Below are positions 18,956-27,503 of a stretch of 64,000 bases of DNA, piece after piece. The notes under the pieces are model-generated. The model worked only from the letters and a program-made list of their open reading frames with translations, ran no database searches and was not told the DNA's origin. The DNA comes from Pycnococcus provasolii (Eukaryota > Chlorophyta > Pseudoscourfieldiophyceae > Pseudoscourfieldiales > Pycnococcaceae): the NCBI GenBank assembly GCA_938743325.2, contig OW568871.1, forward strand, positions 186,001-250,000, given 5' to 3'. Numbering within the stretch: the first letter of the stretch is position 1; the number at the start of each line of letters is the position of its first letter. Made by a program: the position numbers and the translations under genes.

Positions 18956-19384
18956 TATATTACCGGGTAGTAAGAGCAACCAACACTGTTAACAACACTT
19001 TGGGATATCTTTCTGATATCCGCGGATTGCAGAAAGTGGTGTCCTTTTTTCTGAGCTGCGTTTTTCTCGCCTAGCTAGGGTGGATTCCGGTATCCCCCGG
19101 GATCCCCCCCCCCCCCCTCAACCGAATTCGCATTTCGCAAGTCGCACTTCGGAAAACAAGGCGGCGGATTCTCTCTCTCGTGCTCGTGTCAAATCTCGTG
19201 TTGGGGATCCGCCGTGGTGCTAGGGTTAGGGTTTAGGGTTATTAGGGACTGATAATCACGCTGGCTTCCCACTCGCTTTCATTTGAACTTCTTAGGTGCC
19301 TGGGCACGTCTTGACTTATTATAATTATACGTCAGGACTGTTTAGTATTTTAAAAATAAGAGGGAAGTCCTCGGATTCGTCGGA
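18956..19384. other. Divergent promoter region of homoserine kinase and GT31 genes
   Basis: It contains a C-run (about 19105-19118), GGATCC/CCCGGG palindromes and a TTAGGG-like tract at 19221-19247. No gene seen. Confidence 0.55.
19221..19247 (-). repeat. Short TTAGGG-like tract
   Basis: TAGGGTTAGGGTTTAGGGTT followed by ATTAGGG: four units of mixed TTAGGG/TTTAGGG type, in opposite orientation to the tracts at 1830 and 13899. Confidence 0.8.
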
Positions 19385-21259
19385 ATGGCGCCGCAGCAGA
19401 AGAGCAGCAGCAAGAGCGCGTCGTATGTTGTGATTAGTAGCCTTGATCGTGCTGAGGAGGATGCAGACGACGGTGGTGAGCTTCCAAAAGTTCACCATGC
19501 TCCGTCGTCCGTCGTTTTTCGGTCGCTTTGGATACGCCGCCTTGTGATCCCTTTTCGGTTGATGATGGTTTTGGTTTTGTTGGTCATAATCGGGTTTCTT
19601 ATCGCCGTTTCTCGATCGTTTGGTGAGTTTACTGCGAATCAAGAGGATGGTGGACTTGGTGGTGGTGGTGACGTTGTGCTCGTCGATGATCAACACGCAT
19701 GCGCACGTCAAATCGGAGGAGGAGGAGTCGGAGCAGCAGAATCTATTTCCAGCGCCGCATGCATTCATCAACATCCACACAACTTCGTCGGGGATGCGAA
19801 GTCAGGCTGGAGAGGAGACAACAACTTCTCACCAAGACGCGTGCGAATGCTCATCCTCGTCGCATCGTCATGCTGCCTAGACGAAAGCGCACGTGCCAAA
19901 AGACATGCTCTGCGCAAGTCGTGGATCGCGGATGCATACACGCACTTCGGACCGGGCAGGGTTATCGTGCGCTTCGCTTTGGGATCGCCCAAGCCAACTA
20001 CCAACAACGACACACAGTTCGTCATGCCGGAGACGCATGCTGATGCCCTGGCAAAGGAGATCGTCGACGCCTCCAAATTAACGGCATGGTATGGGGAGAA
20101 AACGACGACGGACGATGAGTTCCACAGCCAGCAAAACTTATTACACGGCGATGTCGTCGTACTTCCTGCGCCGGAGGGATATCGCAATCTGCCTCTCAAG
20201 ACGCGCATGGCATTCGCTTACGCCATGGCTCATCCAGCAGAATTCACCCACATTCTCAAGGTGGACGACGATGTGTACGTGCGAATTACACATCTGCTCA
20301 TGTCAGCTACGGTCGAGGCATCCGTGGAAGAAATGACGCTTGACGACAAAGACGATAATAAGGCTCCAATACCGTTAGCTCTGGCAATGTCGTCGTACAC
20401 GCCTTATTTCTTTCCAGCCGTGGCTGCCACCGCGCGTGCTGCACATGCACTTCCACCGAGCATTCAGGCGCGCCCTCCGCACCCAATCATCGATCCTGCT
20501 GTCGTATCGGACCTACGCTGGATGGCAAATCATGTGAGCATGTGGTGGCCGCCTTCGATTGCTCCCGCACGCGTGTATGTGGGTCGTATCGAGAACAGGG
20601 GCGGCTTTCAACCCATGCGCATCGCGCAGGGTGGAAAGTGGACCATGAGCAAGGTAACTTTCCCTGATCGCGTGCTCAAACCAATCAGGAACATCACTTA
20701 CGCGTCAGGCTGGGGCTATTTCACCACGCGTGATGTCGTGCAGACTTACTTAAGTGCAGTGCGCGCACGTGAGGCGAAGCTGATGGGCAATTCTACTCGC
20801 ATCGAACAGCGTCGTCGTGAACCAATGCATCAAGGCATGTCGATGGCACCGCTTGACAGTGTCGGTGCGAACGAAGTCAGCCGCACGTGGTGGCAGTACT
20901 TTCCGTGGGAAGATGTAGATTTCGGCATTACACTCCATTTTGCAAGAGTCGAGCTGTACAACGACAGAGATTTCAAAGCTGCATGGAGTCCGTGCACAAA
21001 AATGACTTCTGTGAAGCATCTTGACGTCGAGGCGCCAGCGCTTGTCATAGGATTGCACGAGCAAGAAAGATCCGGACTTTGGAGTCACAAGAGTGTCCAG
21101 TGCTCGAGTGGTCCCTATGCGGGTGGCGACTACGGAGGTTGGTATCGCTTTAGTCGAGCTATTGCAGAGCACGATGTGACGTACGACGCGTGGCCTGCCG
21201 AGATGTTGGCGGCAAACATGTCGCAAGAATTAACATCTGACAACACATTTTTTAATTAA
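19385..21259 (+). CDS. GT31-type beta-1,3-glycosyltransferase, type II membrane protein
   Basis: A 624-residue protein from ATG 19385. A single membrane helix lies at about 58-76 (MMVLVLLVIIGFLIAVS) after a short basic cytosolic tail, which gives Golgi type II topology. The catalytic part starts near residue 152 with RMLILVASSCC and RAKRHALRKSWI, the GT31 opening. HILKVDDDVYVR (Asp 294-296) is the metal/UDP-sugar DxD site. YASGWGYFTTRDVV and WEDVDFG are the later conserved blocks, where the Glu-Asp-Val pair is the usual acceptor-side/catalytic motif. GT31 enzymes transfer galactose or GlcNAc in beta-1,3 linkage to glycoproteins or glycolipids. The acidic/Gly stem (80-145) is long. An insert between the DxD block and the EDV block (about 315-430) makes it longer than typical 350-400-residue members. 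Donor sugar cannot be told from sequence. Confidence 0.85.
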   Translation: MAPQQKSSSKSASYVVISSLDRAEEDADDGGELPKVHHAPSSVVFRSLWIRRLVIPFRLMMVLVLLVIIGFLIAVSRSFGEFTANQEDGGLGGGGDVVLVDDQHACARQIGGGGVGAAESISSAACIHQHPHNFVGDAKSGWRGDNNFSPRRVRMLILVASSCCLDESARAKRHALRKSWIADAYTHFGPGRVIVRFALGSPKPTTNNDTQFVMPETHADALAKEIVDASKLTAWYGEKTTTDDEFHSQQNLLHGDVVVLPAPEGYRNLPLKTRMAFAYAMAHPAEFTHILKVDDDVYVRITHLLMSATVEASVEEMTLDDKDDNKAPIPLALAMSSYTPYFFPAVAATARAAHALPPSIQARPPHPIIDPAVVSDLRWMANHVSMWWPPSIAPARVYVGRIENRGGFQPMRIAQGGKWTMSKVTFPDRVLKPIRNITYASGWGYFTTRDVVQTYLSAVRAREAKLMGNSTRIEQRRREPMHQGMSMAPLDSVGANEVSRTWWQYFPWEDVDFGITLHFARVELYNDRDFKAAWSPCTKMTSVKHLDVEAPALVIGLHEQERSGLWSHKSVQCSSGPYAGGDYGGWYRFSRAIAEHDVTYDAWPAEMLAANMSQELTSDNTFFN

Positions 21260-21377
21260 AAAAAATGGCATTTTTTTTTTCGTCTGAAGCAAACCTGATT
21301 TTGGCGGACGGGTTACAACGATAGAACGACACCAACATGTTAGTCGCCCACATTCCCAACGTATTACGAGTATTGCC

Positions 21378-22157
21378 TTACTCCTCAGCCTTCGTCTCCT
21401 TCTTTGCCGGTGGTGCCACAGGCGTCGGCGTTGGCGTCGGCGTCGATGTCGGCGTTGTCTCAGGCTTGGCATCCTGCTCGAAGAGGAAGTTCACAAGCGC
21501 AGCACCACCAACGATGTAGACGATGAGTCCTCCAAAGGTTCCAGCGGGGCTTTCCTTCTTCTTACTAACCTTCTTCGGCTTCGGCTTCGGCTTCGGTTTC
21601 GGTTTCGGTTTCGCCGCGGCGGGCTTTGGTGCAGGCTTCTTCGCCTCAGGCTTTGGTGCAGGCTTCTTCGCCTCGGGCTTTGCTGCGGGAGCGGGGGCAG
21701 TCTTTTTTGCGGCGGCTGGCTTGGCAGTAATCGCCGGCTTCACGACCGGCGGCTTGGCTGGCGCGGGTGCCCCTCGCTTCGGTGCGGATTTTGGCGGTGG
21801 CGCCGTCACCGGCTTTTCGGTGGCGGTCGCCTCGGTTTTCGTCGCATCCTTCTTGGACGTCTTCTTCTCCTTCTTCGGCTTGGGGGCGGGTGCCGCCGGT
21901 TTGTTGGAGAGGTAGTCGTACTTCGAGTTGTCAAGCGCGAGCGCGGCATCTGGGAACGACGCTGCTGATGTGGCGATGAGGGCCGCCGCGGCGAGCCCAC
22001 TAATCGCTTTGTTCACCACCACTCCAGAGCCAGAGGAGGACGAGGATGAGCCATTCCCAGAGCCAGGGGACGCCGACGCACAAACATAGGGAGTAGGACG
22101 CACAGAGGCACGAGCCGGACGCACGTGCATGTTCTTGGACATCGTCATAGCCGGCAT
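21378..22157 (-). CDS. Thylakoid-targeted Pro/Lys/Ala-rich TonB-like protein with C-terminal membrane helix
   Basis: The first ATG in frame is at 22157, giving 259 residues. The N-terminus (MSKNMHVRPARASVRPTPYV) is a stromal transit peptide. It is followed by a Gly/Ser stretch and a hydrophobic thylakoid signal ending in ALAL just before DNSKYDYL, a bipartite lumen-type presequence. The middle (about 100-215) is almost only Pro, Lys, Ala and Glu: repeats of AKPEAKKPAPKP and a (KP)n run. A membrane helix (GTFGGLIVYIVGGAALVNFL) and a Thr/Pro-rich tail (TPTSTPTPTPTPV) end the protein. A stiff Pro-Lys rod next to a membrane helix recalls TonB-type spanners, but there is no TonB C-terminal domain. 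A structural or tethering role in thylakoids is inference. It lies convergent to the GT31 gene (118 bases). Confidence 0.7.
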   Translation of the reverse strand: MPAMTMSKNMHVRPARASVRPTPYVCASASPGSGNGSSSSSSGSGVVVNKAISGLAAAALIATSAASFPDAALALDNSKYDYLSNKPAAPAPKPKKEKKTSKKDATKTEATATEKPVTAPPPKSAPKRGAPAPAKPPVVKPAITAKPAAAKKTAPAPAAKPEAKKPAPKPEAKKPAPKPAAAKPKPKPKPKPKPKKVSKKKESPAGTFGGLIVYIVGGAALVNFLFEQDAKPETTPTSTPTPTPTPVAPPAKKETKAEE

Positions 22158-23321
22158 GCTGCGCAAATCACTGGACTGATGGGGTACACACACTCCCAGC
22201 AAGGTGCAGGGAGACCCCTGGGGCGTGTGCCCTTTCTTTACCAGTGGTTGGAGATCACGCACAAAATCCAATCAATCGGGAATTTGGGGATCCCTGATAT
22301 TCCCCCGGGGCCCGGGCTGCCGGGGGATCGCTCGCACCGCATCGCATCGCTCGGGGGACCGGGGGATCGCTCATGCATCGCTCGGGGGACCCCACCTGGA
22401 CCTGGACCGCCAACCCCGGGCAGCCGGGATCCCGAAGATGGATCTCTGGGAAGACGCGAAAGACACGCCCAGGAGCCAGGAGGAAGGAAATCCTAACCCT
22501 AGCTAGATCTATGAAACCCTAACTCCTAGGGAGAGGAACCCTTTTCTGTGAACAAGCGTTCTGGGGATAGGCTTAGGTTAGACGCACACAGTTGTCCACA
22601 GTTGGGCACAGTTGACCACCCCAGGGGAGGCTTGAGGGAGGTCAGTTGACGGCGACGTGAGTGACCACTTGATTCCCTTTAACTGAGGCTCAGGCTCGTC
22701 GGCAGCTGTTCAACAGAACGTCCATCGCCGGTCAGGACCAGTACCGGGTAGGTGGTCAGGCCGTCAGGGAAGCGACTGGCCGACTGCCTTGGACAAGGCT
22801 TGGATCATCCTGCATCCCGACAGGTCATCCCGACCGACGAAAGCGAAAGCGAAAGCGGCCGACGACTCTGACGACCTTGGAGACCTCAGATGAATTGTGA
22901 GACAGTGAGAGAGATTGGCGACCTCACGACCTGACACCTCGACCTGAGTCCCTGACTGACTGACTGGCCTGTTAAAATAAGCCGAGCGAAAACGACTTTT
23001 CAACGCCCAAATATATTTTGGAATCCTTTTTTTTTATAAAACACGGCCTCCAATCCCCTCCCCTCCCAACCAAAACTCCGATAACCGGCCGCAACATCAT
23101 CACGACAAGAATTGTTTAACTATTTTTTTTAATATTGATTGGTCTCCATCAGTGTTGTGGTTACTACTGTATTTTTAAAAAATACTTGGTGAAGTTTATT
23201 AAGTGTATTAAGGCCTTAAGTCCCTCTCACTCGCACGTCACTTAAGTCGTATACATATTCTTCTCGTTCGCTCGCTTGTCTCACAATCATTGTATTGTCC
23301 ACAGTATTCGCCAGTGCAAGT
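22158..23321. other. Long divergent intergenic region
   Basis: The left part has GC-rich palindromic CGGGGGATCGCTC/GGGGGACC repeats (22315-22430) and a short CCCTAA-like patch (22493-22531). The middle has CTGACTGACTGACTGG (22950-22967). The right 300 bases are AT-rich, with T- and A-runs, probably the promoter of the cyclic-nucleotide-binding gene. No gene supported. Confidence 0.5.
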
Positions 23322-25382
23322 ATGTCAGGAGGAGGTTTGGATATGGCGGGTCGGTGGAAGCGTTCTACCGGTAACAGCAAAAAAGACAGTAGTACTACTG
23401 GTGGTGGTGGTGGGTTGGATAGGAGTCATACACCTCGTTCTTCCAAGTCGTCGTCCTCCAAGACCTTGAAGAAGTTCGTCGAAGAAGATGACGAACTGAT
23501 GGCTGACAGACAGCTCCTAAGCACGCCGCCTGAGCCGGGAAGACACTCGATACCAGAGTGGACACCGCGGCCGTTCCTTTCGCCGTCTGCGCAATACCTC
23601 GAAAACGCCGCGGAGAACGATAAAAGGTCAACCTTCAACTCGACGACGTCCACAACAACGTCGTTCAGAAGATTAGCGGCGTCTACAACAAGCACGACGG
23701 CGTCTGAGGCACTTGCATTTCGAAAAAACTCAGTCGCGTCGACAGACGCGCCGGTCGCAGCTCCCAAGGCTCCTGACGGCACACTAGCGCAAGGCCTGAG
23801 ACGCGAGGACTTGTCCAACGCGTATCAGGAGCTGCTCGGAGCCACAGGAAGAATGCAGCAACTTGACACGCCGGGACGACTCGCATTTCTCACGAAAACA
23901 ATCAAGCGCACGTGCGCGAAAAAACCCGAGAACAGAACGGAGGACGAACTGTCGAGCATGGAAAAACTGCTGAGTCGTGACCTTGCTCCCGACTTCTTTG
24001 GCAAGTTTCGAAGCCCAGCGTCAAGGCGTGCTCTCTGCAGCTTGCTCAGGCACGAGACGTACAGCCGTGGGGATGTCATCTTCCACCAAGGTGACTTTGG
24101 CGAGCACTTCTACATCATCCTGTCCGGTCGCGTGTCCGTCACCATGGACACGAGGCAACGACCCAGCGACCAAGTGAGCAACAAGCAAAGCCAGCAGGAG
24201 GAGAATGGTGCCGCCGCGCTGCTTCGCGTCAACACGTCTGAGAAAAACAGAGCTCGCAGCGACGCGCGCGTTGGACGCCTGAAACGTGGCGACGCTTTTG
24301 GCGAGATTGCGCTTATTGCCAACGAGAAACGAACGGCGACGTGCACCGCGCTGGAGCCTGCCGACCTGCTCAGCCTTCACAAGGACGACTTCAACGCGGT
24401 GTACACGAAGGTGTACGGCGTTGAACTGCAGGGAACCGTCGACTTCCTCAAGACGATAAACTTCTTTGAAGGCGTCTCGCACGACGACCTCATGGCCTGG
24501 GCGCCGCACTTTCACCAGGAGAACTTCCCCAAAGGGAAGGTGTTCCAGCTGGACAACGACGGGCTCGTGCACTTCGTCATGGAAGGCAACCTGGCAATCG
24601 TCCGCCCACCGATACGTGCTCATCGCATAGCGCACACGCGCCGTGGAACGATGCCGGCGGTGCTTTATCGCAAGAGCCGCGATTCAACGAGCGCGCCGCG
24701 CGACGGACATCGAGAGACTGTGTCGGCGGGAGCACCGCAAGGCGGCAGTGCGGATATGCCTCGCTACGCTCACGATCCAGACGGAGGCATTGGAGGTGCC
24801 GTTGACCAGCGTGAAACAGGCATGCCGAGCAGCGGCGTGTCAATTGGAGGTTCCGGCGATGGGAGCGAGATTCTCACGCACATCGGACCGGGTCAGATTT
24901 TCGGATACAGCACGCTGTTCCCCCAACACCAGCGCGGATGGACCGTCGTATCGCAATCTTCGTGCTTGATCTTGACATGCGAACGCACCGCATTTTTGAC
25001 GCATGTGCAAGAGTCGGTGCTTTCCAAAATCAAGATAGAGGCTGACTTCAAGATCCAGTACTTCGATAGCCTCATAGAGGGGCACAAGAAGCGCATCTAT
25101 CAGTTAAGCGAAAGGCGCCCTAGCCTGAAGCCGATGCTTGATAATCGATACCGCCGCCCGTCCATCTTCGCGATCGCGAACACTTCGGTGGATGACGACT
25201 CAGGCTTACCTTCGATCAGCTCACCGCGAAGACGCTTTCCGCTAAGCGAAGAGGAATTTTCGCCAAATTCAGGAGCCAAGAATGGGGCAGGTCATGTCAC
25301 ACCCCGCACTGGTCTGCTGCCAATGGCTACGAAGCAATCACCTCTGAGTGGCGGTAGCAGATTACCGCTAACCGCACGATGA
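23322..25382 (+). CDS. Tandem cyclic-nucleotide-binding domain protein
   Basis: The start is at ATG 23322; a TTG at 23295 merely opens the frame. The product is 686 residues. After a Ser/Thr-rich N-terminal 190 residues, the first cNMP-binding domain (about 220-365) has SRGDVIFHQGDFGEHFYIIL and the phosphate-binding cassette GDAFGEIALIANEKRTATCT, keeping the Glu and Arg that contact the cyclic nucleotide. It is interrupted by a 40-residue Gln/Ser insert. A second beta-roll (about 375-590) has INFFEGVSHDDLMAWAPHF and GPGQIFGYSTLFPQHQRGWT. That cassette lacks the usual Glu/Arg pair, and a 100-residue loop is inserted, so it probably does not bind cNMP. No kinase, channel or guanine-exchange domain is attached. 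The layout is that of PKA-R-like or CNBD-type scaffolds, some of which are flagellar; target unknown. Confidence 0.85.
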   Translation: MSGGGLDMAGRWKRSTGNSKKDSSTTGGGGGLDRSHTPRSSKSSSSKTLKKFVEEDDELMADRQLLSTPPEPGRHSIPEWTPRPFLSPSAQYLENAAENDKRSTFNSTTSTTTSFRRLAASTTSTTASEALAFRKNSVASTDAPVAAPKAPDGTLAQGLRREDLSNAYQELLGATGRMQQLDTPGRLAFLTKTIKRTCAKKPENRTEDELSSMEKLLSRDLAPDFFGKFRSPASRRALCSLLRHETYSRGDVIFHQGDFGEHFYIILSGRVSVTMDTRQRPSDQVSNKQSQQEENGAAALLRVNTSEKNRARSDARVGRLKRGDAFGEIALIANEKRTATCTALEPADLLSLHKDDFNAVYTKVYGVELQGTVDFLKTINFFEGVSHDDLMAWAPHFHQENFPKGKVFQLDNDGLVHFVMEGNLAIVRPPIRAHRIAHTRRGTMPAVLYRKSRDSTSAPRDGHRETVSAGAPQGGSADMPRYAHDPDGGIGGAVDQRETGMPSSGVSIGGSGDGSEILTHIGPGQIFGYSTLFPQHQRGWTVVSQSSCLILTCERTAFLTHVQESVLSKIKIEADFKIQYFDSLIEGHKKRIYQLSERRPSLKPMLDNRYRRPSIFAIANTSVDDDSGLPSISSPRRRFPLSEEEFSPNSGAKNGAGHVTPRTGLLPMATKQSPLSGGSRLPLTAR

Positions 25383-25643
25383 GGTATAAATTATTCCTTA
25401 ACGTTGCTTTGCACGCCAATCCCATTTTTTTTGCCATGGAGCTGGCAGAATGGACCCAGCCTGAGGAACTTGTGCACGCACAGGGCGTGAGGGCGGCGTC
25501 GTAACGATATTAGCAGCAGATAAAAATTTAAGAACAAAATATTTGCTAGTTGAAGAAAAATCTTATTTTCGTGTAATTACAACAAACGATTTGTCAAAAT
25601 CAAAAAAAGAGAGGGAATTGATCGAAAGGGAGGGAATGAATCC

Positions 25644-26924
25644 TCAAACCTCAGGTGCTGGAGCACTGGCGGTGATAACCGCACCAGCGTCAGACGTCCC
25701 AGCCTCTTTGCTTTTCTTGAGTTCACCGCGCTTTTCTGCAGCTTCGCGACGGCCGGGATCGCCAACGTACACCGTCTCGCCACTCGCCTTGATGCGGAAG
25801 CCGTCGTCGCGGAGCAAGCCGCGTGGAATGATGACGTGACGGTATACGGCGGAGCACTGGTAGCCGACACGTCCGCTCAAGTGGCTCGCGAAGAGCCCCC
25901 ACTTGTCGCCGCATCCATACTGCTTCGCCACCTCTACGAATCGCTGTATTTCATCCTCCTCCCACTCGCCATCCTTCTGCACGTCGCCAGGTCGCACGTG
26001 GCGGTAGAAGTACGCGTTCGGGTTCTTACGCAGTTGTCCCTTGGCGAACATCTTCGCGGCTTCTGCACCATGGCTTTTTCGCAGTCCCTTGGATTCGTTT
26101 CGGTCGAATTTGCCACCTCCACCCGCCTCCCACGCCGCCGCTGCATTTTCACGTATTCCACACGTGACACGCACCTGTTCGTTCACCCACCCTTGGAATC
26201 GTCCTTCCATGCGCGGTCCAGGTTTTTCGATTTCCTGTTTCTTGCACCATTCGTCGCACGTCATGAGCTTGGCCACGAGGTCGTCGTCGTCGGAGTCGGA
26301 GTCGTCGTCGGAGTCGTTGTGTTTTTGTGCGTTTGTCTTTCCGTCGCTTCCGCTGAGGCGTGCAGACTTCCTCCTTGGCATCGCCTTCGCTGCCGCCTGC
26401 AGGTCGTGTTCCTGTTCACGCCACGTCTTGCGTCGTCGCGGCGTGGTTGTGTCACAGCGTGCGCGCGCCTCCGGCCTTGACGGCGTGACAGCGGCTTGCA
26501 TGCGGCTGACTGCCGTGGGTATGTTGAGCGCGGCAAGTTTCGCTTGGTTTTGCTGAATGCGCGCCTCACGCTCGAGTTCGTATGCCGAAAGCATCCCATT
26601 ACTGCGATTAGCAGTACCACCACTACTTTTCACCACGTTCTTCTTCTTGTTGTTGTTATTCTTCTGTGGCGTGGTGGTGATGGTTGTTGTGTCTGCTTTG
26701 GAAGTCTTCTTCGAGGCCTGAATCATGTCGTTCTTTAAAAGAGCAGTACTACTTGTCTTTTTGAGACTAGAAAGCGACGAAGACGGCGGCGGAGGAGGAG
26801 GCACCCCAACACCATTCCCCGCAACACCAACCCCCGAAGCCGAAGGAGGATGAGCCCCCGAAGGAACCACACCCACCTCAGCAGTGCGAAGACTGTAACG
26901 ACGAGAACTCACACGCGCAGACAT
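25644..26924 (-). CDS. Myb/SANT-like nuclear protein
   Basis: A 426-residue protein from ATG 26924. The N-terminus is Ser/Thr/Pro-rich with an Asn/Lys run. Residues about 112-135 (LSAYELEREARIQQNQAKLA, ALNI) resemble the ER-x-x-N-I-x-x-N-x-x-x-L-x-x-L-GI motif found in plant nuclear proteins. An acidic block follows (SDDDSDSDDDDLV). Then QGWVNEQVRVTCGIRENAAA and, at about 315-370, GEWEEDEIQRFVEVAKQYGC, KWGLFASHLSGRVGYQCSAV and YRHVI. This last part has the spacing of a Myb/SANT helix-turn-helix, with Trp at the first and second core positions and Tyr in the third. A chromatin or DNA-binding role in the nucleus is likely. It is convergent to the cNMP-binding gene. Confidence 0.7.
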   Translation of the reverse strand: MSARVSSRRYSLRTAEVGVVPSGAHPPSASGVGVAGNGVGVPPPPPPSSSLSSLKKTSSTALLKNDMIQASKKTSKADTTTITTTPQKNNNNKKKNVVKSSGGTANRSNGMLSAYELEREARIQQNQAKLAALNIPTAVSRMQAAVTPSRPEARARCDTTTPRRRKTWREQEHDLQAAAKAMPRRKSARLSGSDGKTNAQKHNDSDDDSDSDDDDLVAKLMTCDEWCKKQEIEKPGPRMEGRFQGWVNEQVRVTCGIRENAAAAWEAGGGGKFDRNESKGLRKSHGAEAAKMFAKGQLRKNPNAYFYRHVRPGDVQKDGEWEEDEIQRFVEVAKQYGCGDKWGLFASHLSGRVGYQCSAVYRHVIIPRGLLRDDGFRIKASGETVYVGDPGRREAAEKRGELKKSKEAGTSDAGAVITASAPAPEV

Positions 26925-27503
26925 TATGACAGCAGTGATGACGAGGATGTGATGGGGAAGAAAAAAGCCCAGTGTGACCCGGGAACTGGCGAGAAACAGC
27001 TCGTGCAGTGACGCCTACTGTAAAAACCTTTCCCCGACCAAACTTCCCCGACCTTTGGTAAATTGCAATCGACCCTGACAGCCTGATGGATCGATGTTCG
27101 ATGTTCGACCGAACGACAGATCGCAGTGGTTTCCTGAACTTCTGGGGTTCCTTCCACCTTTTCTTCTCTCTCTCGTCTCGGGTCGAACCACTCCCTGGAA
27201 GGTGGAGGGACCTTCGTTCGCGCCCTTTTAACCCACCCAACCAGCAGGGCAGCGCAGGAGATTTGGCCCTACCCGTTTGGTAATACCCCGCCCTCGTAAC
27301 CCTACTACCCTACTACCCTAACCCCTCCTCCTCCATCACGGACGACATGAAACACCACTCACTGCAAGGCACCCACGAACAGCACGCACAGCACGCACAC
27401 TGTAATAGGCATGTACGATAGGTCAGCTTAAGGTATGTACATTTACCTTGGAAAAAAATAAAAATTCTTATCTCGACATTTAATTACCACCCTGAGAGTA
27501 AAG
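26925..27503. other. Intergenic region
   Basis: It includes CCTACTACCC/CCCTAACCCC repeats (27297-27325) and GACCGA/TTCCCCGACC motifs around 27025-27070. Repeated GCACGCACA near 27376-27400. No gene supported. Confidence 0.5.
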
